The notes beneath the pieces were generated by a model. That model did no database searches. It had not been told where the DNA came from and was given only the letters and a program-made list of their open reading frames with translations. A stretch of 64,000 nt of DNA from Natronocalculus amylovorans (lineage in GTDB: Archaea > Halobacteriota > Halobacteria > Halobacteriales > Haloferacaceae): positions 62,001 through 126,000 of the forward strand of contig NZ_JAKRVX010000002.1 in the NCBI RefSeq assembly GCF_023638035.1, given 5' to 3'. Within the stretch, counting starts at the first letter, position 1. Every line of letters begins with the position of its first letter. Shown here piece after piece: positions 40,858-49,865 of this stretch. A program made the translations under genes and the position numbers.

Positions 40858-42582
40858 ATGGTCTCGTTTGTCGGCTGGATTCATTTGGGGACGATTGCGG
40901 GAGCAGTCGTGGGGACAGTATTGTTGTTCCGGTGGATCTGGACCGTCCGCGATCGACCCGGTGCCAACTGGTTTATTGGTGTGTTTATTGTCCAATTTAT
41001 TCTGTTAACCAGCTACGCTATTGGCTATCTCACCTTCGATCCTACGATTCGATATATTGTGGAAGTGATTGCATGGGTCTCTGCGGTCTGGATTGCAACA
41101 CTCTATTTGGCGTTTGCCCTCGGATATACTGGCCGAGTACAGTATTTATCACTTCGATGGTCTTGGCCGGTAGTGGTGATTGCAGTTGGGATGACAGTCC
41201 TTACAGCCACGGACCCGGTGCACAATTTGTTACTCTCTGAGTTTACTGTTGTCTCCGCAACTGGACTGAGTGGCGTACTGTTTGAGCGTGGGCCACTCTT
41301 GTATGGTATTTTCTTTTATGCTGCATCGCTCATTACCATTGGAACGCTGTTTCTGTTGGACACGATTATCAGCTACGGGCCGTTGTATCGGAGAGAGGCG
41401 ATCGCAGTGGGATTAAGCGCAGTCCCACCCTCGATCGGCTATCTACTCTGGACATTTGATTTTGGACCCACACCAGCGCTCAACCTCACGCCTGCACTGT
41501 TTTTGCCCCACGTGATATTTGATACATATGCGTTCGTCCAATCGGACATGTTTGATTTTCATCCCGCAACACGACGTGCCGGGGAGCGGGCAGCGATCGA
41601 TGATTTAGGGAACCCCGTTGTGATCGTTGATCAAGATGGTCGTGTCGTGACGCTCAATGAAGCCGCGGAAGATCTCCTGCAAACAGAAAAAGGCCACATA
41701 CTCTCACACCACATTGGGGAGTATTATACCGGCGAGACGATCGACCAGACACAGCCAGAACAGACAGTTGCCGTTCGAATTGCTGGCCGTAGACACGAGT
41801 TTGCGGTTACCTCAAAACCGCTGTATGCTTCTGGCGAATCGATCGTCGGCTATACACTTGTGTTACAAGATGTAACTGAAGAACGACAACGAAAACAGCG
41901 GTTAGAAGTATTAAATCGTATCCTTCGACACAATCTCAGAAATGATCTCAATGTCATTGTGGGGATGGCAGACCTGCTTACTGATGGACAAAGCAAGACC
42001 CGCTATTCCGAAACAATCGATCGAAAAGCAAAAGAGCTCATCGAGCTTGGTGAAAAGGCACAGGCTGCTGCTGATGCACTCGGTAGTACAAGCGCCCCCA
42101 CCGAAATATACATAGAAAACCTGCTTGCAGAAACCGCAGCGAATGTAACTCGGTCGGAGCCAACATGGACTGTTGATATACGCGTTCCAAACGAGCTTTG
42201 TATTGAAGCGAACGAACAGCTTCTCTCACTTGTATTTGAGAACCTCGTCGAAAACGGGCTGGTCCATGATCCTGGCACAAATCCAACCGTGATAGTCACC
42301 GTTGCGGGGCTCGATCGGACAGATGGGACTGTTACGCTCTCAATTGCAGATACAGGCCCGGGAATCCCAGCACATGAGATACAAGCAATCGAAAATGAGA
42401 CAGAAACCGCGTTAGAACACGGGAGTCGGCTCGGCCTGTGGGCGATAAAATGGGGCGTAACCATGCTTGGTGGCGATATCTCGTTTGATTCGACCCAAAC
42501 AGGGACGACGGTAACACTTAGACTCCCTGGCGTAACAGCATTCCCAACCGATAATGAGGCAGCCACACAACAGTCCGTGTGA
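40858..42582 (+). CDS. Histidine kinase with N-terminal 7TM sensor and PAS domain
   Basis: A 574-residue kinase. About seven membrane helices fill residues 5-225 (the haloarchaeal/bacterial HisKA_7TM sensor type), a PAS domain follows (about 238-340, VVIVDQDGRVVTLNEAAEDLL), then a HisKA-like helix with His358 in ILRHNLRNDLNVIVG, and HATPase with the N box FENLVENGLVHD, DTGPGIP and SRLGLWAIKWGV. The HNLRNDL pattern is a recognised haloarchaeal kinase variant. No response regulator is adjacent. Signal not known. Confidence 0.93.
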   Translation: MVSFVGWIHLGTIAGAVVGTVLLFRWIWTVRDRPGANWFIGVFIVQFILLTSYAIGYLTFDPTIRYIVEVIAWVSAVWIATLYLAFALGYTGRVQYLSLRWSWPVVVIAVGMTVLTATDPVHNLLLSEFTVVSATGLSGVLFERGPLLYGIFFYAASLITIGTLFLLDTIISYGPLYRREAIAVGLSAVPPSIGYLLWTFDFGPTPALNLTPALFLPHVIFDTYAFVQSDMFDFHPATRRAGERAAIDDLGNPVVIVDQDGRVVTLNEAAEDLLQTEKGHILSHHIGEYYTGETIDQTQPEQTVAVRIAGRRHEFAVTSKPLYASGESIVGYTLVLQDVTEERQRKQRLEVLNRILRHNLRNDLNVIVGMADLLTDGQSKTRYSETIDRKAKELIELGEKAQAAADALGSTSAPTEIYIENLLAETAANVTRSEPTWTVDIRVPNELCIEANEQLLSLVFENLVENGLVHDPGTNPTVIVTVAGLDRTDGTVTLSIADTGPGIPAHEIQAIENETETALEHGSRLGLWAIKWGVTMLGGDISFDSTQTGTTVTLRLPGVTAFPTDNEAATQQSV

Positions 42583-42649
42583 CAAAGTACCGTGGCGGCT
42601 CTGGAACGTACCATTTATAGTCTGACCGCAAGTATTCATCTTCACGACT

Positions 42650-42940
42650 ATGCCGAGTTCAAATGGCCCAATGAAAGGAACCCGAGGAAAGCTCAGTAAC
42701 CATCCACGAGAACGAGGGATGTCCCCACCACAGCGTGCAATTCAGGAGTACGACGAGGGACAGAAAGTTCACCTCAAACTCGACCCAAGCGTCCCAGAAG
42801 GCCGTTTCCACCCACGATTTAACGGCCACACTGGTGAGGTTGTTGGCAAACAAGGCCGTGCGTTCCTCGTCTCAATCAACGACGGTGGCAAACAGAAGAC
42901 AGTCATCGCACGCCCAGCACACCTTCGCGCACAACAGTAA
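42650..42940 (+). CDS. rpl21e: 50S ribosomal protein L21e
   Basis: A 96-residue L21e, archaeal/eukaryotic large-subunit protein, recognised by [18 protein letters not shown] and [22 protein letters not shown]. Normal length. It is followed 1 base after its stop by rpoF, a conserved archaeal pair. Confidence 0.97.
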   Translation: MPSSNGPMKGTRGKLSNHPRERGMSPPQRAIQEYDEGQKVHLKLDPSVPEGRFHPRFNGHTGEVVGKQGRAFLVSINDGGKQKTVIARPAHLRAQQ

Positions 42941-42941
42941 T

Positions 42942-43298
42942 ATGACGATCTTCAAAGAGAAGATCAGCGAAGAGTACTTGACTATCTCGGAAGCGAAAGA
43001 GCTCCTTTCGGAAGTCGAGATGGAACGAGCGGCTGACGAGGAGCGTGAGCTTCGCTACGAGCTTGCCCGTGCGATCGAACACGTCAACCGATTTGCGAAC
43101 CTCGAGCCAGAAGAGTCCCGTGAGCTTGTGTCTGAGCTGTCAGAACTTGAGAAAGTGAATGACGCAACCGCACACAAAATTGCGGACCTCCTCCCAAACG
43201 ATCGAACAGAGCTCCGTTCGGTATTTGCTAAAGAGCGATACGCGCTTGATGGTGACGAACTGGATGAGATTTTGGATATTGTCGCCAAATACGCCTGA
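42942..43298 (+). CDS. rpoF: DNA-directed RNA polymerase subunit Rpo4 (RpoF)
   Basis: A 118-residue Rpb4-type subunit, which with Rpo7 makes the stalk of archaeal RNA polymerase. Recognisable by YLTISEAKELLSEVE, LEPEESRELVSELSELEKVND and a helix-rich C-terminal half. The open frame continues upstream inside rpl21e but the ATG at 42942 directly after the rpl21e stop is the right start. DUF655, ksgA and others follow, the usual haloarchaeal order. Confidence 0.95.
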   Translation: MTIFKEKISEEYLTISEAKELLSEVEMERAADEERELRYELARAIEHVNRFANLEPEESRELVSELSELEKVNDATAHKIADLLPNDRTELRSVFAKERYALDGDELDEILDIVAKYA

Positions 43299-43375
43299 CG
43301 GAGCGGCCATCAGTTCGGCGTAACTGTTGTCGTGTCAGGCTTGTTTTTAAGTATCCCCTACACGTATGAGTGGGT

Positions 43376-43975
43376 ATGTCTCCCCCCACGGACGCTGGCG
43401 ACGATGACTCGACAGTGACGAGCGACGCCCTCGTTCTGGATTATTTCCCACACGGTCGTGCAGATGACGACCGTCCACAGTACCAGAAGTCCTCACTTGC
43501 GTATGCCCTCGGTGTGGATTCGTTCACCCTGTATGAGCTTTCATTGACCAGCGATGCAGATGTCTCGATCGGTGATTACGTGCAAGTCTCTCCTGAGCCC
43601 GATCCTGATGTTGTATCCCGATATAAAACCATCACGTACGATAACATCTCCGGTGGTGCTCGGTCGGAGCTTGAGTATGCAATTACAGATATCATCGAAA
43701 CCGATGAGCAGCGGTTTGTTGATTTCTACAACAACGCACAGCCAATCACGCTTCGGCTTCATCAGCTAAATCTCCTCCCAGGGATTGGAAAAAAGCTCAG
43801 AAACAACATCCTTGATCAGCGGAAACGCGGGCCATTCGAGAGTTTTGAACAGCTTTCAGAGCGTGTCTCCGGGCTCCACCGACCGAAAGAGATTCTTGCG
43901 GAGCGAATCCTCGAAGAGCTTCGTGATGACGACCTCAAATATCGAGCGTTTGTCCGCCCACAAGAAAAACGGTAG
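43376..43975 (+). CDS. DUF655 family protein (helix-hairpin-helix, predicted RNA-binding)
   Basis: About 199 residues from the ATG at 43376 (a GTG two codons upstream is possible). The N-terminal half has a small beta barrel (ALVLDYFPHGRAD, SIGDYVQVSPE) and the C-terminal half the helix-hairpin-helix LLPGIGKKLRNNILDQRKRGPFESFEQLSERV. DUF655 proteins accompany rpoF and ksgA in nearly all archaea and are thought to bind rRNA or nucleic acid, but no activity is established. Confidence 0.93.
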   Translation: MSPPTDAGDDDSTVTSDALVLDYFPHGRADDDRPQYQKSSLAYALGVDSFTLYELSLTSDADVSIGDYVQVSPEPDPDVVSRYKTITYDNISGGARSELEYAITDIIETDEQRFVDFYNNAQPITLRLHQLNLLPGIGKKLRNNILDQRKRGPFESFEQLSERVSGLHRPKEILAERILEELRDDDLKYRAFVRPQEKR

Positions 43976-44036
43976 CTGCTAGCATAACACATACAAAAAC
44001 GAGACGTTTACCCGCGTTCCCCGATAATCGCGGGCA

Positions 44037-44921
44037 ATGAACGAGCCAGACGCGCCAGTTGAACAGACGCACGGCACGCGCGACCCAGATCAATTGATTC
44101 GCCGTGCAGGCGCGTACGGAAACCCGGATTTTGATCAGCACTTTTTGATCGATGATCGGGTTGTCGATCGCATTCCCGGCTATCTCCCAGACGATACTGA
44201 CGTATCTCATATTCTTGAAATTGGTGGCGGACCAGGCGTGCTTACAGATCGATTGCTTGCAGTTGCCGATCGCGTAACGGTCATCGAACAGGATGAGATA
44301 TTCGCAGCGCATCTTCGGCGTGAGTTTTCAGAGGCGATCGACGCTGGCCGACTCTCTGTTATCGAAGGAGATGCACTCGAAGTTGACTATCCAGACGATC
44401 TGACTGCGTGTGTTGCAAATCTTCCATATAGCGTCTCAAGCGCAATCACGTTCCGTCTGCTCCCGCTTTCGATTCCGCTTGTGCTCATGTTCCAACAGGA
44501 GTTCGCAGAGCGGATGGTTGCAGTATCTGGAACCAGCGACTATGGGCGGCTTTCTGTGAGTACACAACACTACGCGGAGGTAGAAATCACCGAGCATGTC
44601 CCTCGGACCGCATTCGACCCCCAGCCAGCAGTACAGAGTGCGATCGTTCGGGCAACGCCCCGGACGCCAGAGTATGATGTGACAGATGAGCAGTTCTTTT
44701 TTGATTTTGTCAAAGCAATCTTCACCCAACGACGGAAGACGATTCGAAACGGGATCCGAAATACACCACACATCTCCGGGCTTTCTGATCCGGATGCAGT
44801 TGTTGCGGCGGCAGATGAGGATGTGCTTCGGCTCCGGGCAGGATCGCTCGATCCTGCCGGCTTTGCAGCGCTTGCAAACGTTGCAATTGAACACGGGTTT
44901 GACGCACAACCCGAGGAGTAA
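44037..44921 (+). CDS. ksgA: 16S rRNA dimethyladenosine transferase KsgA/Dim1
   Basis: A 294-residue rRNA methyltransferase, which dimethylates the two adjacent adenines in the 3'-terminal hairpin of 16S rRNA. SAM-binding loop EIGGGPG at 61-67, acidic loop IEQDEI and the catalytic NLPY at 128-131 are all present. The C-terminal helical domain is complete. It lies in the conserved rpl21e-rpoF-DUF655 cluster. Confidence 0.96.
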   Translation: MNEPDAPVEQTHGTRDPDQLIRRAGAYGNPDFDQHFLIDDRVVDRIPGYLPDDTDVSHILEIGGGPGVLTDRLLAVADRVTVIEQDEIFAAHLRREFSEAIDAGRLSVIEGDALEVDYPDDLTACVANLPYSVSSAITFRLLPLSIPLVLMFQQEFAERMVAVSGTSDYGRLSVSTQHYAEVEITEHVPRTAFDPQPAVQSAIVRATPRTPEYDVTDEQFFFDFVKAIFTQRRKTIRNGIRNTPHISGLSDPDAVVAAADEDVLRLRAGSLDPAGFAALANVAIEHGFDAQPEE

Positions 44922-44927
44922 GAGACA

Positions 44928-46088
44928 ATGCTTGTTGCACTCCAATCAGTTGGAGACGTCACAATCACCATCGATCGAATACTGATTACGATTGCTGTTG
45001 TTGTGGGTGTCTTTCTAATCAAGCGAGGGGTCAAACGGCTTCGCCGAAGCAAGGAGGGCGATTTAAGTTCAATGACAAACCTCCTCGTGTCGACGCTGAT
45101 TGCTGGAGTGACGGCAAGCGGTGTATTCGTTCTTATTGCAACGTGGGGGTTGAGTCCAGCGCTGCAACAGGCGTCTGAGGGCCTTGACCTTGGTGCGCAG
45201 GTTGCAAACATCATCCTCTCAATCATCGTTCTCGGTGGTGCCTACGCACTGACCGATTTCCTTGGACAAATCATCAAAGAGGTGGCAAAAGAGCAGGACG
45301 CAATCGGCCAGCATGAGCGAGAGATGCTGCACCGATCGGTGCAGGTTGGCATCTATACCGTCTCAGGGTTGATTGTTTTGGGCCTTTTTACTGACAATTT
45401 AGGTGGACTATTCGTTGGTGCTGGGTTCTTAGGGATTGTCGTCGGAATGGCCGCACGACAGACGTTAGGTGCAGTACTTGCTGGGTTTGTGCTCATGTTC
45501 TCTCGTCCATTTGAGGTTGGTGACTGGGTTGTAATTGGAGAGAATGAGGGAACGGTGACTGACATCACGATTGTTAATACGCGAATCCAATCTTTCGACG
45601 GCGAGTACGTGATGATTCCGAACGATGTCGTCAGTGGAACACCAATTGTTAACCGAACCAGAAGGGGGCGACTCCGAACTGAGGTCGAAGTTGGTATTGA
45701 TTATGATGTGGATCCAGACCGTGCAGCACAGGTTGCAAAAGACGCAGCCGAAACTGTCGATCGGGTTCTCGATCGACCCGAGCCACAGGTGATCCACAAA
45801 CGGTTTGACGACTCTGCGATCGTGTTGGGCGTTCGATTCTGGATCACTAACCCAACGTCCCGACGACGAGTGAAGACCCAAACAGCAGTCATTAGCGCGA
45901 TTCGATCGGCATTCGAAACGAACGGAATCAAGATTCCGTTCCCACAGCGGGAGTTGATGGCTCGCAACGAAGCAGGCGGGTTCAGACTCACCGAACAGAC
46001 ATCAAATGCCGAAGCAGACCGTGAGACAGAGCCAGATGAGAAGAGACAGGGGCCAATCGAAACATCACCACACGGTGGCGAACAATGA
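44928..46088 (+). CDS. MscS family mechanosensitive channel
   Basis: A 386-residue channel with four hydrophobic helices, the last being GAGFLGIVVGMAARQTLGAVLAGFVLMFS, followed by the MscS beta domain (RPFEVGDWVVIGENEGTVTDITIVNTRI, VMIPNDVVSG) and a polar tail of about 60 residues. It is larger than the MscS at 17481 and only distantly similar. The start is 6 bp after ksgA, and the stop overlaps hemK2 by 4 bases, so it is translationally embedded in a housekeeping operon. Confidence 0.93.
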   Translation: MLVALQSVGDVTITIDRILITIAVVVGVFLIKRGVKRLRRSKEGDLSSMTNLLVSTLIAGVTASGVFVLIATWGLSPALQQASEGLDLGAQVANIILSIIVLGGAYALTDFLGQIIKEVAKEQDAIGQHEREMLHRSVQVGIYTVSGLIVLGLFTDNLGGLFVGAGFLGIVVGMAARQTLGAVLAGFVLMFSRPFEVGDWVVIGENEGTVTDITIVNTRIQSFDGEYVMIPNDVVSGTPIVNRTRRGRLRTEVEVGIDYDVDPDRAAQVAKDAAETVDRVLDRPEPQVIHKRFDDSAIVLGVRFWITNPTSRRRVKTQTAVISAIRSAFETNGIKIPFPQRELMARNEAGGFRLTEQTSNAEADRETEPDEKRQGPIETSPHGGEQ

Positions 46089-46681
46089 CAGAGAACTCAA
46101 AAGAACGACTCGCAGAGCGCAGAGGCCAAGAGACACAAGTGTATCAGCCAGCGGAAGATTCAGCACTACTTGCGAAAGCGGTCTGCAAAGCGGTGCGCCA
46201 GTCCGATCGTGTCCATGAGATTGGAACCGGATCGGGGTGGGTTGCAGCACAAATAGCAGCAGAAACCGGTGCATCGGTAACTGCAAGCGATATTAATCCA
46301 CACGCCTGTCGTGCTGCGGCCGATCGTGGAGTACAATCGATTCGTGCAGATATGTTCGGCCCCTTTGTGGACAATGCGTTCGATGCGGTGTTGTTTAATC
46401 CGCCATATCTCCCGACAGACCCTGACGAGGAGTGGGATGACTGGATGGAACATGCACTCTCCGGTGGACCGGATGGTCGTCGTCTTGTCGTTCCATTTCT
46501 CACTGGTCTGTCACGGGTGCTTTCAGCATCCGGTTCCGGATATCTCTTGATTAGTAGCCTCACAGGCTACGAAGCGGTGGAATCGATCGCCGCAGAAAAC
46601 GGACTCACTGTTGAATCGATCCACGAACAGTCATTCCCATTTGAAACGCTATTCGTTTTAAAACTCACAAGATATTCTTGA
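46085..46681 (+). CDS. HemK2-type protein methyltransferase (release-factor glutamine methyltransferase)
   Basis: A 198-residue SAM-dependent methyltransferase. Motif I is EIGTGSGWVAAQIA, followed by SDINPHA and the catalytic NPPYLP at 105-110, which is diagnostic for N-glutamine methylation of class I release factors (aRF1 in archaea). Lacks the N-terminal substrate domain of bacterial PrmC, as expected for the archaeal/eukaryotic short type. The ATG overlaps the MscS stop. Confidence 0.92.
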   Translation: MTENSKERLAERRGQETQVYQPAEDSALLAKAVCKAVRQSDRVHEIGTGSGWVAAQIAAETGASVTASDINPHACRAAADRGVQSIRADMFGPFVDNAFDAVLFNPPYLPTDPDEEWDDWMEHALSGGPDGRRLVVPFLTGLSRVLSASGSGYLLISSLTGYEAVESIAAENGLTVESIHEQSFPFETLFVLKLTRYS

Positions 46682-46736
46682 GGGTAATATTCTACATTAG
46701 CAAATATTAAGCACCATCATCACTAACCCCGTACTG

Positions 46737-47759
46737 ATGACAGAACGAGTCGCCACTACACCGGGACTGTTTCCGCTCCCGGATCCGGCGAAGCAGCGTC
46801 TCTCGGACCTCAAAGGACATCAGAAAGGCGATCTGATATCTGGGAACGAGTCCGACGAGATTGTTGCCGTCTATGATGAGTATCGAACCCAAGTAATTAC
46901 TGAGCAGGTTGAGGCAGGTCTCGATCGGATTTCGGAAGGACAGCTCCGATGGGATGACATGCTTGCACACCCGCTAACAGTCCATGAGAACGTTGAAACC
47001 GGCGGGATCGTTCGATACTACGATAACAACAACTTCTATCGCGACCCACAAGTCACGGGCGAACTGACGTTCTCCGGTGACGTCGCATCCGAACTCGATG
47101 CTGCAGCAGCAGCGCTTGCAGAGGCCGATTCTGATGCATCGCTACAGGCAACCCTCCCTGGTCCGTACTCCTTGTTTGACCTTGCAACCGACGAGTACTA
47201 CGGTGATGAGGAATCGTTCCTCGACGCTGTTTCGGAGTTCCTCGCTGCCGAAGTGGAGGCCTTCCCAGCGCATGAAACGCTCTATCTGCTTGAGCCGTCG
47301 CTTGTTGAGAACGCTCCTGGCGATGGGCTTGATGCCCGAGCAAGCGAGGCGATCGATACCGTTGCCGCCGCAACCGATGCTGACGTTGTTGTTCAGACGT
47401 ACTTCGGTGCGCTTTCGGAGAAGGTGTACGCGCACCTGATGGATGCAGACATTGAAGCCATTGGATTTGATATTGTCGCTGGCGATCGCGAGCAGACGCT
47501 GTACAACATCAACGAATACGGGACCAAGACTGCTGCTGGACTTGGTATTTCGAATGGATTGAATACCCTCGTTGAGTCCCCAGAAACGCTCGCAGAGCGA
47601 GTCTCATGGGTCCAGAACAAGCTTCCTGCCCAAGAGTTCGATCGGCTCTATCTCTCGACGAACACTGAGCCGTTCTATCTCCCAGTGAACAAACATCTTG
47701 AAAAGCTCGCTGCCGTTGCTGCGGCCGCAGAAATCGAACTAGAGGAGGTAACCGCATGA
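46737..47759 (+). CDS. MetE-like protein without zinc ligands (first of a pair)
   Basis: A 340-residue protein of the methionine synthase II (MetE) fold: FPLPDPAKQRLSDLK, TLPGPYSLFDLATDEYYGDEESF, and SWVQNKLPAQEFDRLYLSTNTEPFYLPVNKHLEKL. The position where catalytic MetE domains carry His-x-Cys has VVVQTYFGALSEKV instead, and the later Cys is lacking, so this chain cannot bind the catalytic zinc. It is coupled to the next gene by a 4-base overlap and probably works with it, for example as a methyl-donor binding or structural half. Confidence 0.85.
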   Translation: MTERVATTPGLFPLPDPAKQRLSDLKGHQKGDLISGNESDEIVAVYDEYRTQVITEQVEAGLDRISEGQLRWDDMLAHPLTVHENVETGGIVRYYDNNNFYRDPQVTGELTFSGDVASELDAAAAALAEADSDASLQATLPGPYSLFDLATDEYYGDEESFLDAVSEFLAAEVEAFPAHETLYLLEPSLVENAPGDGLDARASEAIDTVAAATDADVVVQTYFGALSEKVYAHLMDADIEAIGFDIVAGDREQTLYNINEYGTKTAAGLGISNGLNTLVESPETLAERVSWVQNKLPAQEFDRLYLSTNTEPFYLPVNKHLEKLAAVAAAAEIELEEVTA

Positions 47760-48829
47760 GCCGACCAGCCGAAAACAGAGAGCAGTTTCGCCCTGAGAAT
47801 CACGAAAACGAACACTTCCTTCTGACCACGGTTGTCGGAAGCTACCCAAAGCCAAAATGGCTCAACCGTGCAGACGATCTTGCAGAAGATGCAGAGTCAA
47901 AGTTTACCCATGAGCATCTCCACGAAGCCCATGACGATGCTTGCCGTGTGATCACAGCAGAACACGAGCGTGCTGGACTTGACACCGTTGTTGACGGAGA
48001 AATGCGTCGAAACGAGATGGTTGAGTTCTTTGCACACAGAATTGATGGGTATGAGTTCAACGGCCCAGTAAAAGTGTGGGGACACAACTACTTCGACAAA
48101 CCATCAGTCTCCGATACAGTTGAATACGATGAGCCATGGCTTGTCGATGAGTTTGAGTTCACTCGTGACGTTGCCTCGAAACCAGTGAAGGTCCCGATCA
48201 CAGGCCCATACACGCTTGCAAACTGGTCATTCAACGAAGCATACGAAACTGAAGAAGAGCTTGCATACGAGCTTGCGGATCTTGTCAATATCGAGATCGA
48301 AAAGTTGGTTGAGGCAGGCGCAAAGTACATCCAGATCGACGAGCCGGCACTTGCAACGACGCCGGATGATCATGCGATTGTTGGTGAGTGCCTCGATCGG
48401 ATTGTTGCAGGCATTGATGAGGATATTCGAATTGGACTACACGTTTGTTACGGGGATTACTCACGTATCTACCCAGAAATCAACGACTTCCCAATTGATG
48501 AGTTCGATGTTGAGCTCTGTAACGGCAACTACGAACAGATTGATGTATTCACCGAACCTGAGTTTGGACCGGATCTTGCACTCGGTGTTGTAGACGCACA
48601 CACCGCGGAAGTTGAGCCAGTCGAAGAGATCAAAAAGAACATCCTCCAAGGGCTGAAAGTTGTGCCACCGGAGAAACTAACGATCTCACCCGACTGTGGA
48701 TTGAAACTCCTCCCACGAGAGATAGCATACGGCAAGATGGAGAATATGGTGAAAGCAGCACGAGAAGTTGAAAAAGAGCTTGATGCTGGCGAGATCGACC
48801 TCGAGACGCCAGTTCCGCTCGCAGACTAA
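47756..48829 (+). CDS. MetE-type methionine synthase, catalytic chain (second of a pair)
   Basis: A 357-residue MetE C-terminal-type domain with the complete zinc set: His229 and Cys231 in GLHVCYG, Glu253 in VELCNGNYE, and Cys314 in SPDCGLKLLPR. The IDEPAL motif near 195 and GSYPKP near 28 fit the family. Transfers a methyl group to homocysteine. At this size it is a single barrel, the core type found in archaea whose methyl donor may be a corrinoid or a pterin rather than polyglutamyl methyl-THF. Overlaps the previous gene by 4 bases. Confidence 0.9.
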   Translation: MSRPAENREQFRPENHENEHFLLTTVVGSYPKPKWLNRADDLAEDAESKFTHEHLHEAHDDACRVITAEHERAGLDTVVDGEMRRNEMVEFFAHRIDGYEFNGPVKVWGHNYFDKPSVSDTVEYDEPWLVDEFEFTRDVASKPVKVPITGPYTLANWSFNEAYETEEELAYELADLVNIEIEKLVEAGAKYIQIDEPALATTPDDHAIVGECLDRIVAGIDEDIRIGLHVCYGDYSRIYPEINDFPIDEFDVELCNGNYEQIDVFTEPEFGPDLALGVVDAHTAEVEPVEEIKKNILQGLKVVPPEKLTISPDCGLKLLPREIAYGKMENMVKAAREVEKELDAGEIDLETPVPLAD

Positions 48830-48908
48830 TCCCAAAATAGGTGTCAGGTTTCTTTTTTGACCTATCTGACCCCAAGGTGCTTGTACTTTGACTGAGTAGA
48901 AGAACGGT

Positions 48909-49865
48909 ATGACATCCGTCTCCCTCCACACCGCGGTCACACAAACCGCTCATGAGATTGAGACTATGGAGACCCGCGGCGCAGCCCCGATCGCAAAAGC
49001 TGCAGCGACAGCCCTGAAGACACAGGCCGTCGAGCCTGACTATGAGACGCCGCACTCGTTTCGAGCGACACTGCGTGCGGCTGGACGGACATTACACGAG
49101 ACGCGGCCAACTGCTGTTAGTCTCCCAAACGCACTCCGGTATGTCCTTCGACGAATCGATGGTGAGACGATACCTGAGCAGCGATCGGCCGTTGCCGCAA
49201 GTGTTGATGAGTTTATTATGCATCTCGAGCACGCACAGGAAGATCTCGGTCGTGTCGGTGCAAATCGGCTCAAAAATGGGGACACGGTAATGACACATTG
49301 TCATTCGACGGATGCGATCGCCTGTGTCGAAACGGCGGTTTTACAGGGAAAAGAGATCACTGCGATCGTCAAAGAGACTCGGCCACGAAATCAAGGACAT
49401 ATCACTGCACGGGAACTGACTGAGATGGGCGTAGATGTAACATTGATCGTTGATAGCGCTGCTCGACGCTATCTGAATACGGTTGATCACGTCCTTGTTG
49501 GTGCAGATAGCATCGCAGCAGATGGGAGCGTCATCAATAAGATTGGAACAAGCGGACTTGCAGTCAATGCCCGCGATCGCGGGACTCCGATTATGGTCGC
49601 TGCACAGACACTGAAACTCCATCCGGAAACAATGACCGGTCACACCGTAGAGATCGAACAGCGTGCAGAAACAGAGGTGATTACAGAAGGTGAACGCGCG
49701 GCGATCGGCGATCCCCAAATCGAGAATCCGGCATTTGATGTGACTCCACCGCGGTATGTCGATGCAATTGTAACCGAGCGGGGACAGTTTCCACCAGAGA
49801 GTATTGTGATCTTAATGCGCGAACTGTTTGGTGACGGCGTCGATGAGCCATGGGTTGAGCCATGA
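48909..49865 (+). CDS. Ribose-1,5-bisphosphate isomerase
   Basis: A 318-residue R15P isomerase, which converts ribose 1,5-bisphosphate to ribulose 1,5-bisphosphate. The catalytic Cys131 in MTHCHSTDA and Asp200 in LVGADSI correspond to Cys133 and Asp202 of the Thermococcus enzyme, with the same separation of 69 residues. KETRPRNQGHITAREL and GTSGLAVNARDRGTPI are family hallmarks. The stop overlaps the start of the PfkB kinase gene by 4 bases and both converge on RuBisCO, tying the three to one pathway. Confidence 0.92.
   Translation: MTSVSLHTAVTQTAHEIETMETRGAAPIAKAAATALKTQAVEPDYETPHSFRATLRAAGRTLHETRPTAVSLPNALRYVLRRIDGETIPEQRSAVAASVDEFIMHLEHAQEDLGRVGANRLKNGDTVMTHCHSTDAIACVETAVLQGKEITAIVKETRPRNQGHITARELTEMGVDVTLIVDSAARRYLNTVDHVLVGADSIAADGSVINKIGTSGLAVNARDRGTPIMVAAQTLKLHPETMTGHTVEIEQRAETEVITEGERAAIGDPQIENPAFDVTPPRYVDAIVTERGQFPPESIVILMRELFGDGVDEPWVEP

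Noticed and set aside
48838..48880. Riboswitch-like alternative hairpins between the MetE pair and the R15P isomerase
   Set aside because: ATAGGT/ACCTAT and GTCAG/CTGAC can pair around a T6 stretch, but the stems are short and a simple terminator is enough to explain them; no known riboswitch motif is present.
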